Part shown: in pieces, positions 34,700 to 45,349 of the stretch
How the letters are laid out: the number at the start of each line of letters is the position of its first letter
Numbering within the stretch: position 1 is the first letter of the stretch
Origin: Dolomedes plantarius
Taxonomy: Eukaryota > Arthropoda > Arachnida > Araneae > Dolomedidae
Length of the DNA: 64,000 nucleotides
Reading direction: 5' to 3'
Assembly: GCA_907164885.2 (NCBI GenBank)
Contig: OU015493.1
Span: 116,967,193 to 117,031,192 of the forward strand
Made by a program: the position numbers and the translations under genes
Notes under the pieces: model-generated
The model's input: only the letters and a program-made list of their open reading frames with translations
Database searches by the model: none
What the model was told of the DNA's origin: nothing

Positions 34700-35529
34700 G
34701 TGAAACTTCGAGCTTTAATTACTTTTCAGTGGATCCTGCTTCATGTGGGTTTCTTAGGTAACGATCAGGCCGACAGTTTAGCAAATGAGGGTTGTTTATA
34801 AGATTCGCCAGTGTTCCATGTTCTTCGTTGGAAGTTCAATTCGTTTTCAAGACCAAGTTTTGCAGTTATTGTGACAGGTCTCCTGTTCATCAATGGTGGT
34901 CGGCCAAGATCCCTGGTCTGGCGTTCCTCTATAGTGGTCCGAGACAAATCCAGTCTGCCCTCGTACGTTTACTAAAGTGGTTTTACTAAAAGTCTGCGCT
35001 TTGAGAAGGCTGTGCCATAAATTAAACGTATCCGACTCCGCATCCTTTACGAAACACTACATTTATTAACAATTCACAATCACAACACTAATTACAGTAT
35101 TCTCGTTACAATAATTATTTACGGATTTTCATTTATGCCGCCCAGATTTTCCACTCGACTACGTCGAGCCATGACATGGTTCTAAGAGTGCACATTTCGG
35201 CTCTCCTAACGCGACAAAAACAAGTTAGTTTCATTATGACACGTGACGTACACATACAGTATTTCCCTCCCGTAAGGAAAGTAAAACCAAAATCCCCGTT
35301 TATAGGAACAAACAGTTACAGACGAAGTTTGGAGTCGTAACAAAGGCTCTCAAGGTCTTTCCCCATCGTCCCTGTTCTACCGCTCTTGCAGCTTATTCCC
35401 ATTTTATAGACTGTTTGGGAATCCGCGTCAGCATGCTTGCTGAGGATTGAGTTGCTGCTGCCACTCATTTGGTCATGCGACAGAGTCTAATGGACCTGAT
35501 CTAGCATTTTCTAGACCAGGAGGCTTAGC

Positions 35530-35568
<39 letters not shown>

Positions 35569-35580
35569 AACAACAGCAAA
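34700..35580 (+). pseudogene. LINE 3' part: RNase H domain, C-terminal end and (ACA)n tail
   Basis: The plus strand reads ITFQWILLHVGFLGNDQADSLANEG, the end of a LINE-type RNase H (His...GNxxAD motif). Frameshifted pieces of the region downstream follow, continuing after an insertion (about 35,004-35,330) with HLVMRQSLMDL-type coding ending in a stop and CATTTTCTAGACCAG. It terminates in an (AAC)n tail at 35,527-35,578. A close relative of the last ~350 bp lies at 61,245-61,575. The short reverse-strand frame at 34765-34947 is an artefact. Several stops make it non-functional. Confidence 0.7.
35004..35330. mobile_element. Insertion inside the LINE 3' part
   Basis: Compared with the homologous LINE end at 61,245-61,575, the coding sequence between FEK and the following SLKVF-type stretch is interrupted here by ~325 bp containing CGACTACGTCGAG-type and ACGTGACGTACAC motifs. 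Its class and exact ends are unresolved. Confidence 0.45.
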
Positions 35581-35659
35581 TTTTGAGTGTTTATTGTTTT
35601 GAGAGAACATGATCTTTTCTTTTAAATTCCACTTATAATTAAATTTGATCATTTATCAA

Positions 35660-37210
35660 TAATTTTCATAGCCATTGCTTCTTTCGCCACTAATGTTAAA
35701 GGTTTTCGATATTCTAGAACCAGGTTCTTTTCTGGAACTGCGGTAGTTAACAACACATAATCTTTTAAGAACTATGAATGTATCTTTTTTCAAGAGTCAA
35801 AAATGTTCACGAAAAACTGATTTTTTTCTCAGACACACAGCTGGAATTTTTTTTGCGTATTGAAGAAATACAGTTACCTTAATGTAAAAAAGGAGACCGT
35901 CGAACATATTTTTATCTCGGGGTCAGTGCGATTCGGGGTCAGTAGCCACTGATATGACTGTTCTGTCCTTACAGATCCCATAGAGTATTTTTTCTCGTAA
36001 ACTTAGATGAATATCACTTAGTGGCAATTTGATGAGAAAAGTTTACTACATTCTAAGGAGCAAAAATATGTTTTAATTGTATGACACATACGTATAATTC
36101 AGGTAGTCGCAACCGGAACAAAACCGTCATGGTTTTCAACACCTCTGTAGGATCTGTATGTGGCCGTAAGTGTGCAAGAAAACAGGCCGATGTTCGCCAG
36201 GCAACTTTTTGGATTAGTGTGTGCCACCACAGGAGCAGAATCTACACAGATTTTGTACAACAGGCCCAGAGAAACTAGTCTGCATAACAGTTTCTTCAAG
36301 TATCTTTGAGTCCAACACATTTTGTGATTGAGATGTCCAACACTTTATGTCATCATGCCCCTCCCTCCGCATAGGCTTGTACGTTCGCAGTGCCTCAGAG
36401 ACTTGAAATCTCAGTAAAGCAATGGGATATTTATTGAGTATAAATTAAGGTTTCTAACCGATACTTTTCGCACTGTAGAAGTGGTATGAAAACCCGTTCC
36501 ACGGAAAGATACCCGTTTGGAGGGGATTTGTCAGTATGGGGGAATAATTTTGAACGGAACGAAAATATCCACATCTAACTCATGTGTAATGTTACAAATG
36601 AAAGGTAATAGAAAATATACTAAAGTCTTGCATTCGACACTTTCGAAGTGTTGCGGGTCTAAAATTCAGATTCTTGGATGATAAATTTCACATTTACCCC
36701 TTTCAGGAGGTCAATATCTTTTCTTCAGTATATCCGTGAAACATAGAGGCCATCAAGATCTAATAGTAATTCTTCACAGCATGCGTTTATGCATCAGGGA
36801 GACGAACTGCATCTCGTTTGTACTCAACAAGCATCACTGAGGAGTAATATTTCTTAAACATAATAAGTATTATTTGTCTGAGAGTGCATTACATTATAAG
36901 TTTTGCAAATTAACTTCTGTTGGTCAATTTTTATCAGCGACTACTATTATAATAAAATTTCATAGGAGAAATTTCTGGTCTTTATCCTGTAAGATACAAA
37001 TATTTCAACACAACGAAGACCACAGATGTAACATTTTAAAAGATAGTATTCATACATTTTTATTCTTGTTTCTAAAGAATTTTTTATTCGTAACTTATAA
37101 CTGTTTGATTGCAATTGCAGAACCATGCCTCACAAGGAAAGGAAATTTGAAAAGCTTTTTGTTAGGTTATTATATTCTGATTATTAATCATCGGCATTAG
37201 CAGAGAGCCA
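35660..37210. repeat. Receptor unit 2, 3' flank (segmental duplication)
   Basis: Homologous to 12,812-14,882. It also contains, at 36,090-36,330, a stretch shared with 62,570-62,810 but not with unit 1, which translates in places to a Tc1-like linker in unit 4 (TVYKRLNETGLYTS); this is probably an old transposon remnant carried by duplication. No receptor exon is seen in it. Confidence 0.7.
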
Positions 37211-38374
37211 TTATTGTTTGGCTTTCTGATTATTGTCTTCCGAGTATGAACGACGTATTCCAAGAGAAAGAAGATTAATGAGAAGTAGGCTGTACGTAAG
37301 CATACCACCTATAATCGAAAGAACTAATTTTCTTTTGAAGAACATTAAATCAAATGCTGAAAGAGTCACCTGAGGTTTGAAGCTCAGATATCGCCCCAGA
37401 TTTGAATTTTGAGGTCGAAAACTTTCAAACCACTTTGAGTCCTTTATTTTCTGAAAACTATCACATAGGTCCTCCATTTCTCTCGGAACTCGTGCAGCGC
37501 ATTCAATTATAGCCGTCAAATTTATCAGGGAACCAAAGAAAAAAAAACTGTTTTCATATACTTCATTAAACTCCATCTTTCTTTTGATATTTATTACAAA
37601 AGACAAATTTGAAAAGCAGTTTCCGATTGAGGCAAAAAATATCAGAGTTATTATCAATGAGAATGCATCCTGTAATTTCTTTATAACGTCCACCACTTCG
37701 TTTCGATTTTGTATTATTTCGATGAGGTCTTTCTCGTGAAACCCTTGGTGAGCTAACATTCGAGCTCTAAATCGAATATTTTTCAATAATATGGTACATC
37801 GTTGGCATAATTCGCAGAACATAAGAGACACCATAAGAAGGAAAATCGGATTGAAAGTAAAGATGTACAATGTGTATCTAACAGGGGCAATATAGTACTT
37901 AATGGATGTGTTTCCCATGTTGTAAGCATACCAATCAAAAAATGAACTACTATTTAAAGATATAACACTGGAGCTTACAGAGAAAAAGGCAGTTATTAAA
38001 AATATACATATAACTTTCATATTGAGTATCTTAACTCTCGTATGCATGTTTTTCAATTGTAGAAGTTTAAGCATACCTTTGACTTTTTTATTCTTGCATT
38101 TTAAAACAAAAATTGTAAGGAAACACAACGTGTTCTGAAAAATATATGGCGCGTACGCACCGGAAACATTAAGATATTTCGTATAGTTGATGACAATCGT
38201 GGTTAAATAATCTATGTAAATCAGTACGAAAAGAGTATATGTTAACAATGCCATCGCTTTTCTTTTTGGATTTGTGTCAGAGTTTCCTATAAGTCTGAGA
38301 CATCGGAAATATGTGTACAAATATCCATATTTGTGCAGTCGAAATGAACTTTTCCTCCTGAATATTAACATCAT
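37211..38374 (-). CDS. Gustatory-receptor-like 7-TM protein, copy 2
   Basis: Uninterrupted 387-residue receptor with the same seven hydrophobic segments as copy 1 and about 85-90 % identity by eye. The TM7 signature is TYSLLLINL. The C-terminus runs 11 residues beyond copy 1, to YSEDNNQKAKQ, and probably represents the ancestral end. Start: first of two ATGs after the conserved leader; an out-of-frame ATG four bases upstream (38378) is shared with copy 3. Differences from copy 1 concentrate in the N-terminus and the loops around residues 30-75 and 260-280, while the TM4-TM5 loop (LCQRCTILLKNIRFRARML..., with EKDLIEIIQNRNEVVDVIKK) is nearly invariant, which suggests selection. It likely acts as a chemosensory ion-channel subunit; ligand unknown. 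Confidence 0.75.
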   Translation of the reverse strand: MMLIFRRKSSFRLHKYGYLYTYFRCLRLIGNSDTNPKRKAMALLTYTLFVLIYIDYLTTIVINYTKYLNVSGAYAPYIFQNTLCFLTIFVLKCKNKKVKGMLKLLQLKNMHTRVKILNMKVICIFLITAFFSVSSSVISLNSSSFFDWYAYNMGNTSIKYYIAPVRYTLYIFTFNPIFLLMVSLMFCELCQRCTILLKNIRFRARMLAHQGFHEKDLIEIIQNRNEVVDVIKKLQDAFSLIITLIFFASIGNCFSNLSFVINIKRKMEFNEVYENSFFFFGSLINLTAIIECAARVPREMEDLCDSFQKIKDSKWFESFRPQNSNLGRYLSFKPQVTLSAFDLMFFKRKLVLSIIGGMLTYSLLLINLLSLGIRRSYSEDNNQKAKQ

Positions 38375-38410
38375 CCATAAATGATTATGACGCTAAAAAC
38401 TATGTAGTGA
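38375..38410 (-). promoter_or_regulatory. Conserved 5' leader of receptor copy 2, with upstream ATG
   Basis: The minus strand reads AGTTTTTAGCGTCATAATCATTTATGG just before the start codon. The ATG within ATTTATGG is out of frame with the receptor and opens a short overlapping frame, which could lower translation. Confidence 0.45.
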
Positions 38411-41400
38411 ACTATAGTTCACCAATGGAATTCAATATAATTTTATTTTGAATGTATATTGAAAATTAAAATTTGTATTATTACTGTTGTAGGCCCACAG
38501 AGCTGATGAATATTTTGCAAATCTAAACACACATTATTAAATAGTCACTTTAAAAAAACGATTCTAGAAATTCGTCTCCTTTTCCGTATACACGTATTAG
38601 TGATTCTATAAATTCTTTCTAGTTGAAAATTAAAATTTTCATTTCAGAATCATTTATAGTTCCACGTTTAACCGTAATAATTTATTTCTAGAAGTATGCT
38701 TGAAAATTCGCCATATGTTATGTGGAACTGTCATTTAGTCTAATTGTGGATCATAAAATTCAATATGACTTTGTCAGTTAAATATGGCTAGTAGAGTAAA
38801 AATAGTGTAATTGCAATTTACTTGCGAGTAAATTAGTTTTAGTCATGATTTTTTCTTAATTTGGCCCATTCAAAGAACATAATTATTTCATTTCTTAAAA
38901 CACTATGGCATACTTTGAGTCCAGGATGGCATAAAAGGTAGTTTAAAAAAATAATTTCTTGCAATAGATAACAGGTAGAAACCTTGACATTTTTTTCGAC
39001 AAATAATTTAGTTAAATAGAGTATTACATCATACTCAATGAAAAGATTAAAATAATTTTTATTGTAAACAGAATAATTTTCTTTTGTCAATAATGATTTC
39101 GAAAATTTACATTTATTCACATATCATATAATTTATATTTCAAAGGAGAAAGAAAATGCATAAGCCTAGTTGAACAAAAGTATATAATAATGAAAGCAAC
39201 AATTTTTAATATGCTTGTTTATTTTCGATAACCAACAATGTGAAAATAAAATTATTTCTTTGAAATACTGTCTTAATTTTCAGAATGAAAGAAGCAAAAC
39301 ATTACCTTCCTTTACAGTAAATTTCTAGTTTTTTATGCACTTCCTGAACTGCGTAGCTATAGTTTCTAAATTTTTTCTTGAGAATGCTTACAGTTTTATT
39401 AGATACCGAAACGAAATTTACAGTTAGATGCTGTGGAGTAGAAAATGTTTTATGTTTTTATTATGAACATTCAACGTTCAATAAAAACCCATTTTTTAAA
39501 ACGACCTTTCTAGAAGTGACCTTCATACTACTGTTAAGTTAATTTTTTACAAAGTCAATGTATTCCTGGTTGCCAAGGTAACTGTTTCTGAATAAAAATG
39601 ACTGTCATGTTTCATATAAGAAAGTGAATATAATAAACCTATTACATTCTTAGACAAAAAGAAATAAAACGACGCACCAAGAAGGAATTATCCGAATGGG
39701 GCGAAAATCGGTAGATTTGATGTACATCTACAGAAAAACAAATGATTTCAATTTGAGAAAAATTGGATGATTTATTCAAGAGAAAGAGATTCACGAAGTG
39801 AAAAGTCAATAACGCGTTGGTCCACCTCTGGCCTTTATGCAAGCAGTTATTCAGCTTGGCATCGACTGATAGAGGTGGCGGATGTCCTCCTCCAGGATAT
39901 CGTGCCAAATTCTGTCCAATTGATGCGTTAGATCGTCAAACTCCCGAGCTGGTTGGAGGGCCCTGCCCATAATGCTCCAAAAATACTAAATGGGGGAGAG
40001 ATCCTGAGACCTTGCTGCCCAAGGTAGCGTTGGGCAAGCACGAAGACAAACAGTAGAAACTATCGCCGTGTGCGGGCGGGCATTATCTTGCTGAAATGTA
40101 AGCGCAAGATGGCGTGATATGAAGCGCAACACAACGGGGTGTAGAATGTCGTCGACTTACCGCTGTGCTGTAAGGGTGCCGCGGATGACGACCAAAGGGA
40201 TTCTGCTATGAAATGAAATGGCATCTCAGACCATCACTCCTGGTTGTCGGCCCGTATGGCGGACGACAGTAAGGTTGGTACCCCACCACTATCCTGGACG
40301 TCTCCAGACACATATTTGCTGGTCATCGGGGCTCATTTGGATGCGGGACTCATCACTCAAGACAATTCTACTCCAGTCAGTGATATTCCAGGTCGAATGT
40401 GCCCGACACCACTGCAAACGGGATTGTCGGTGTATAGAGGTCAATGGTAGTCGGCGCAAGGGGGGCCGTGAGCTCAGTCCCCTTTCTCTGAGCCGGAATG
40501 GTCCTGGCGGTCACTGAAGCATCAGTTGCACTGAAGCACCAGTTGATCGATGATAATGATGAATCTGGGGCTTTGAGTGTCGCTCTGGCGATTGTCCGGT
40601 CCTCACGTTCTATCGTTTCTGTAGGCCGACCGCTTCCTTCTTGACGTTGTGTTCGGTCATGGTTCACTCATTCCTGCCAACTTCGCCTAATAGTGGCATC
40701 GCTCCTATCCAAATGTCGAGCGATTCGCCGATTAGACCAACTGGCTTCTTTGAGCCCAACTACACGTCCTCTCTCAAATGCTGGCATCTGCGCATATTGT
40801 TCGCACACCTGTATGCGAGATATAGTTATTGTCTACCGGAGTACACGGAATAAAATTCGTAAAGAATTTATGACCTGGTATCAAAATTTCTCCTCTTTAA
40901 TATCCTGCCAGTTGCGAAGTTAAGATGCGCTGCAGCGTCTCATGTTCATTTATTGGCCGCCAAACTTTCCGCCGAAACCTGTATGCATATCAATTTGTGT
41001 CCAATTTGCATTACCCCTTCTGCGTCGGTTTTTTTGTCTAAGAGTGTACTTTAATAGCTGAAACGAATCCACTTGGGTTTTCCTTAAGACACTGCCATAA
41101 TGCATTTAACAGTGTTTATAAGCAAACATCGAAAATAATGACCATAAGCATTGAAATCTCTTTTTAATATGCTGATCTTTTTACCTTGTTATGCTACGCC
41201 AATCACATTTTCATCTCTTGTTATCATTACCATGGTAGTTGTTAGTAAAAATCAACGAATCTTTAAGAAAAAAATAAAAATAAAATACTATGGTGTATAA
41301 CAGGGTAGAAAGTTATCGAACATCTATAGATTATTGTAAACCTGGGCACCCCCTTCCTGATTTTAAATTGTATGGGCCTACTACTAATATTTTAGGATTA

Positions 41401-41690
41401 TAAATTTGAGTCTGCAGCTTGGACTTCCGCCTGCCGTCAAAGTGGCTCCCTTCGTCCTGGGCTTTATACCCGATAGAATTAAACGCTTTTTTTAAATAAA
41501 TTATCGGGGTTCAAGTAATAAAAAACAAATTAATGTCTTTAATATAGATGATTATGTCTATCGTTATTTATATAAGTATTTTAGGTATTTAAAATAATAT
41601 TAAATAAAGATATAAAATTTTCTGCAAACATTTTCGGTAAAGTGTGTGTGTTATAAAAGATTTATAAATTACTTGGGAAATATTATTCTA
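38411..41690. repeat. Receptor unit 2, 5' flank (segmental duplication, with Tc1 insertion)
   Basis: Homologous to 16,051-17,905 and 46,540-47,660, interrupted by the Tc1 element at 39645-41046. The frame at 38839-39120 on the minus strand has no recognisable domain and is not conserved as coding in unit 1. Confidence 0.7.
39645..41046 (-). mobile_element. Tc1-like element with decayed transposase, datable by an empty site
   Basis: Ends CATTCTTAGACAAAAAG and CTAAGAGTG, flanked by TA (39643-39644, 41047-41048). Removing it restores the sequence CCTATTACTTTAATAGCTG present uninterrupted in unit 1 at 17227-17245. The minus strand encodes a broken Tc1 transposase: N-terminal helix-turn-helix near 40,830-40,690, the linker and first catalytic region near 40,480-40,270, and the C-terminal end near 39,905-39,790 (DILEEDIRHL-type and ITACI-type). 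It has many stops. Confidence 0.75.
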
Positions 41691-42443
41691 AGATTTTTTT
41701 TTCTAAATAGTTTTCCTTCAGTCAACTTTCCTCTTGAAGGTCTCAAAATGTGTCCAACACTTGTTTTGACTGAGAAGTTCAAAACTTTATGTTACCATGC
41801 GCAACCCTCCGCACAGTCCTGGTGCGTCATGAACATCAAAACTGGGTTCTGCAACAGTGGGGTAGTAGGATTTTTAATGGGTACTGAATAAACTTTCTAT
41901 CAGAAACTTTTCGCACTATATGAGCGGTCTGAGATTCCGTTACCATCCCCTTACCGCCACTGAAAGACAACAGTTTGGCGAGGTGGGTTTATTAGTAAAG
42001 GCGGGAATAATTTTGAACGGAACACAAAGCTCCATATCTTTCTAAGAGGTAATGTTACAAATGAAAGGTAGTAGCAAACATACTAAAGCCTTCAAGTCGA
42101 CTCGTTCGAGGTGTTGAGGGTCTGAAATTAAGATTCATTAATGATAAATTCCGCCTTTACCGATTTAATAAATTTTCTTAGAGTCGGAATATCTGCCAAA
42201 TGTAGAGACAATGAAGGTCTCCGAGTAGTAATCCCACAGAGGATGTGTGGTATGTCAAAAAACTAGTCACTGAAAACAGTAGGACAGTAGGAGTTTTAAT
42301 GGGTACTTTAAAAACTTCCTGACTGATACTTTAAGCACTATATGAGTAATATGAGAACTTGAAAAAAAACACCAGTTTGGAGAGGATGGTTTGTTAGTAT
42401 GGGCGGGAATAATGAACGGAACATCTTCCCCAGATGTAATCTA
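41691..42443. repeat. Receptor-less fragments of the 3' flank (ghost unit)
   Basis: Successive pieces match the 3' flank: 41,735-41,830 (TGTCCAACACTT..., CCTCCGCA), 41,925-42,030 (ACCGCCACTGAAAGACAACAGTTTGG, GCGGGAATAATTTTGAACGG), 42,040-42,240 (GTTACAAATGAAAGGTA...), then a second CAGTTTGGAGAGGATGG...GGCGGGAATAAT block at 42,375-42,420. No receptor coding sequence is present, so a copy was probably lost or never included. Confidence 0.55.
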
Positions 42444-43663
42444 CACTGAAGTGCCACTGAATTAGGGATAGCAAAGCCTATGCAAATTGTGTAGCGCTGC
42501 GCATCATGTATGCGCAAGTGAGGGCGCTGTGGTAACTGCATATATAGCGCGTACTGTGGTTGTTCTGAATTAGTTGTTGGAATTGCCAGTATGGGTAAAC
42601 TGCCTGATTTAGACGCCTTCGATCGCGGACAAATCGATCGTAGGTGCTCGACGCATGGGCCATTCAATTTCCGAAATCGTCAGACAGCTAGGATTTTCAA
42701 GGTCGACAGTGTCAAGAGTATACCAAGAATACATGGATGGTGGAAAAAAAAACTAGCGATCGGGCAAACTGCAAAGGACAATTAGCCTTGACAGTGCGTG
42801 GTGAGAGATGGCTCAGGCGTATTGTACGTATCCAGCGAAGCCAAACATTAGCTCAAATTACCACCCAGTTTAATGACGGTGCCAGTCGTCAGTAAACGGA
42901 CTGTGCAACGCTCGCTTCACCGTATGGGTTTCGGGAGCCGTCGACCTACGAGAGTACCATTGCTCTATACTCGCCATCGGGCTGCACGTTTTGCCTGGGC
43001 AAGAGAGCACAGAGACTGGAGTGTAGAGGACTGGAAACGAGTAGCATGGAGTGATGAGTCTCGATTCCGACTACTTAACGCCGACGGGAGGCTGAGAATA
43101 TGGCGTCAGGCTCATGAAGCCATGGATCCTGCATGCCTGGCTGGAACTGTAAAAGGGCATTTAGGCTCAATCATGGTCTGGGGTGTTTTTTCGTGGCACA
43201 GTTTGGGATCTTTGGTGCGTGTACCAACCTCCCTCAATGTAATTCGGTACGTAGAGTTGCTGGGTGATCACCTCCATCCGTTTATGCTATTCTGTTATCC
43301 GCACGGTAATGGAGTTTTCCAGCAAGACAACTGTACCTCTCACAAGTCCCGGTTGGCTACTGGCTGGTTGGATGAGCATTCCTCTGACTTCTCTGTCATG
43401 AATTGGCCACCTAGAAGCCCAGACTTAAATCCTATTGAGCATCTTTGGGATGTTTTGGAACAAGGCGTGAAAGGCCATCACACAGCACCAAAGAACCTTA
43501 CTGAATTATGGACAGCTTTAGCCAATATTTGGCAAGCCATTCCTGTGGAACGTTTCCAGAAACTTGTTGAATCTATGCCTCGTCGTGTGGCAGCCGTTAT
43601 CAAGGCCAGAGTAGGCCCAACTCGTTACTAGGTAGGTATTCCTAATTCAGTGGCACTTCAGTG
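42444..43663 (+). mobile_element. Tc1/mariner element with 36-residue D-E spacing (possible DD36E Incomer)
   Basis: 1,220-bp element with 29-bp TIRs (CACTGAAGTGCCACTGAATT at both ends, inverted), flanked by TA (42442-42443, 43664-43665). TIR identity is high, so it is relatively young. One transposase gene occupies 42591-43631. Confidence 0.85.
42591..43631 (+). pseudogene. Tc1/mariner transposase, two frameshifts in the N-terminal half
   Basis: Cut-and-paste transposase. The start at 42591 (MGKLPDLDAFDRGQI) runs into a frameshift near 42,645; the helix-turn-helix continues in another frame (HSISEIVRQLGFSRSTVSRV). A second 1-nt shift near 42,890 restores the long frame 42873-43631, containing RTVQRSLHRMGFGSRRP, WSDESRFRL (first Asp), MVWGVFS, FQQDNCTSH (second Asp) and WPPRSPDLNPIEHLWD (Glu), then the C-terminal MPRRVAAVI...GPTRY. 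I count 36 residues between the second Asp and the Glu, rather than the 34 of Tc1; this spacing defines the DD36E (Incomer) family. The catalytic core is intact. Confidence 0.8.
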
Positions 43664-43665
43664 TA

Positions 43666-44435
43666 TATATATAAAACAGTTCAGTAACTGACCGACTGAC
43701 TGACATACAACACACAGACCAAAACGCTGGACCTAGAAAGCTGAAATTTTGCATGGCGATTCCTCTTATAGTGTAGGGGTGCACTAAGAAAGATTTTTGA
43801 AAAATTCTTCATAGATTTTTAAAAATTAAATTTTTAAGCTGTTTTAGTAACTTTTTTTAAGTTTGCATTTAAAATAATAATTTGAGGGTTATAAAATTTA
43901 TATCACGAAAAAGATCATAAAATTTCCTTTAAAATGGGATCTTTTTCGAATCTTTACCTCCATTTTCTGAATTTTGGGGAATTTTTAAAGATTAATTTTT
44001 ACAATTTAATTTATTAAATGCTGATCACGTGATTTATTTTCTGGTACTTTAAATAAATTTATCGTCACGGCATAACAACTAAATAGACAAATATATATTT
44101 TTTTTCTTGTTAATGCGGCAGACGATTATCCAAAAATATATTAAAATACAATAAATGATATTATGTTTCTCAAACTGTACTATATTAACTTTACTTTATT
44201 CTTTAGTATGTCCTATTACATTTAATTTGAATATTTTCTTCTACATTATTTTGTCTATAAAAATATCCCTTACGATTTTTTTATAAATATATTTTTTTGT
44301 TTTTTTTACATCAATTGTATACATTGATCGTCGTATTTATTATAAATATATATATATATTTATTTTTTTGGCATTAATTGCATACATTGACCGTTGTATT
44401 TAATTTGAATGTTCTCCGTAGTGAAGTGCGAGTTT
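43666..44435. mobile_element. AT-rich unclassified repeat, possible Helitron-like relic
   Basis: It starts with GACCGACTGACTGACATACA and AACGCTGGACCTAGAAAGCTG, a widespread invertebrate repeat motif. It contains two related copies of TTGTATACATTGATCGTCGTATTTA (44,314-44,340 and 44,377-44,402) and ends AGTGAAGTGCGAGTTTTCAGCTAATG, resembling a Helitron hairpin-CTRR tail. No coding capacity. Confidence 0.35.
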
Positions 44436-45349
44436 TCAGCTAATGTTACAAATGAAAGGTACATAGAAAACATACAATAGCTTGACGTTCGGCTCGTTCA
44501 AGGAGTAGTGGGTAAAAAATTCAGATTATTTGACGGAAAATCCCACCTGAAACCCGTTTCAGCAGGTCACTATATTTTCTCAGAGTCAGAATATCCGTCA
44601 AATTAGTGATCCTCTGTGTCTCCGGATAAAATACTACAGAGCATATGTGGCATGCATTAGGGAGACTAACTGCATCTTGTTTGTCCTCATCGAGAATCAT
44701 TGCGGGCTTGAAGACAACTGTTCTCGGGATACGGGATTTATTGCCTTCCTATTTCATAAACAGTCTGATCGGAAGCATGAAAAATCGATTTGACGCATAA
44801 GGGCAAGAGATAAACTAATGCCCTTGTAGAAGCATTTTCCAAAATATTTTTTTTTCTCCAATGCGGCAGATGTTGAAATTGGATGATTTATTCAAGAAAA
44901 AGAGCTTTACAATGTGAAAAAGTTAATAACGCGTTGGTCTACCTCTGGCCTCAATGAAAGCAGTTATCCGGCTTGGCATTGATTGATAAAGGTGGTGGAT
45001 GTCCTCCTGTAGGATATCGTGCCAAATTCTGTCCAATTACTGCATTAGATCGTTAAAATCCCGAGCCGGTTGCAGGGCTCTCCCCATAATGCCCCAAACG
45101 TGTTCAATGCGGGAGAGATCCGGCGACCATGCTGGCCAAGGTAGCGTTGGGCAAGCACGAAGACAAGAAGTTGAAACTCTCGCCGTGTGCGGGCGGGCAT
45201 TATTATGATCGGGCCAAAATATTTTAAAGTCAAATAGAAAAATCTTATTTTGGCATAATTTTTCTTTAAAATTATTAATTTCTGATTGTTTGTCATCAAA
45301 TTGTTCTTAAGAGAGGGTCATTATTGTTTATTCTTCTGCTTACAAATTT
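44436..45349. repeat. Receptor unit 3, 3' flank with Tc1 fragment
   Basis: 44,440-44,840 matches 13,925-14,300 (GTTACAAATGAAAGGTA, GGAGACTAACTGCATC, GTTTGTCCTCA, AAGCATGAAAAATCGAT). About 44,862-45,215 is a minus-strand Tc1 C-terminal fragment nearly identical to part of 39,750-40,080 (AACGCGTTGGTC, GGCATTGATTGAT, GATATCGTGCCAAATTCTGTCC, CGCCGTGTGCGGGCGGGCATTAT). The last 130 bp before the receptor stop again match the other units. Confidence 0.7.

Noticed and set aside
36874..37200. 108-residue plus-strand frame beside receptor copy 2
   Set aside because: The matching segment in unit 1 (14,510-14,830) is not open, so it is chance in AT-rich flank DNA.
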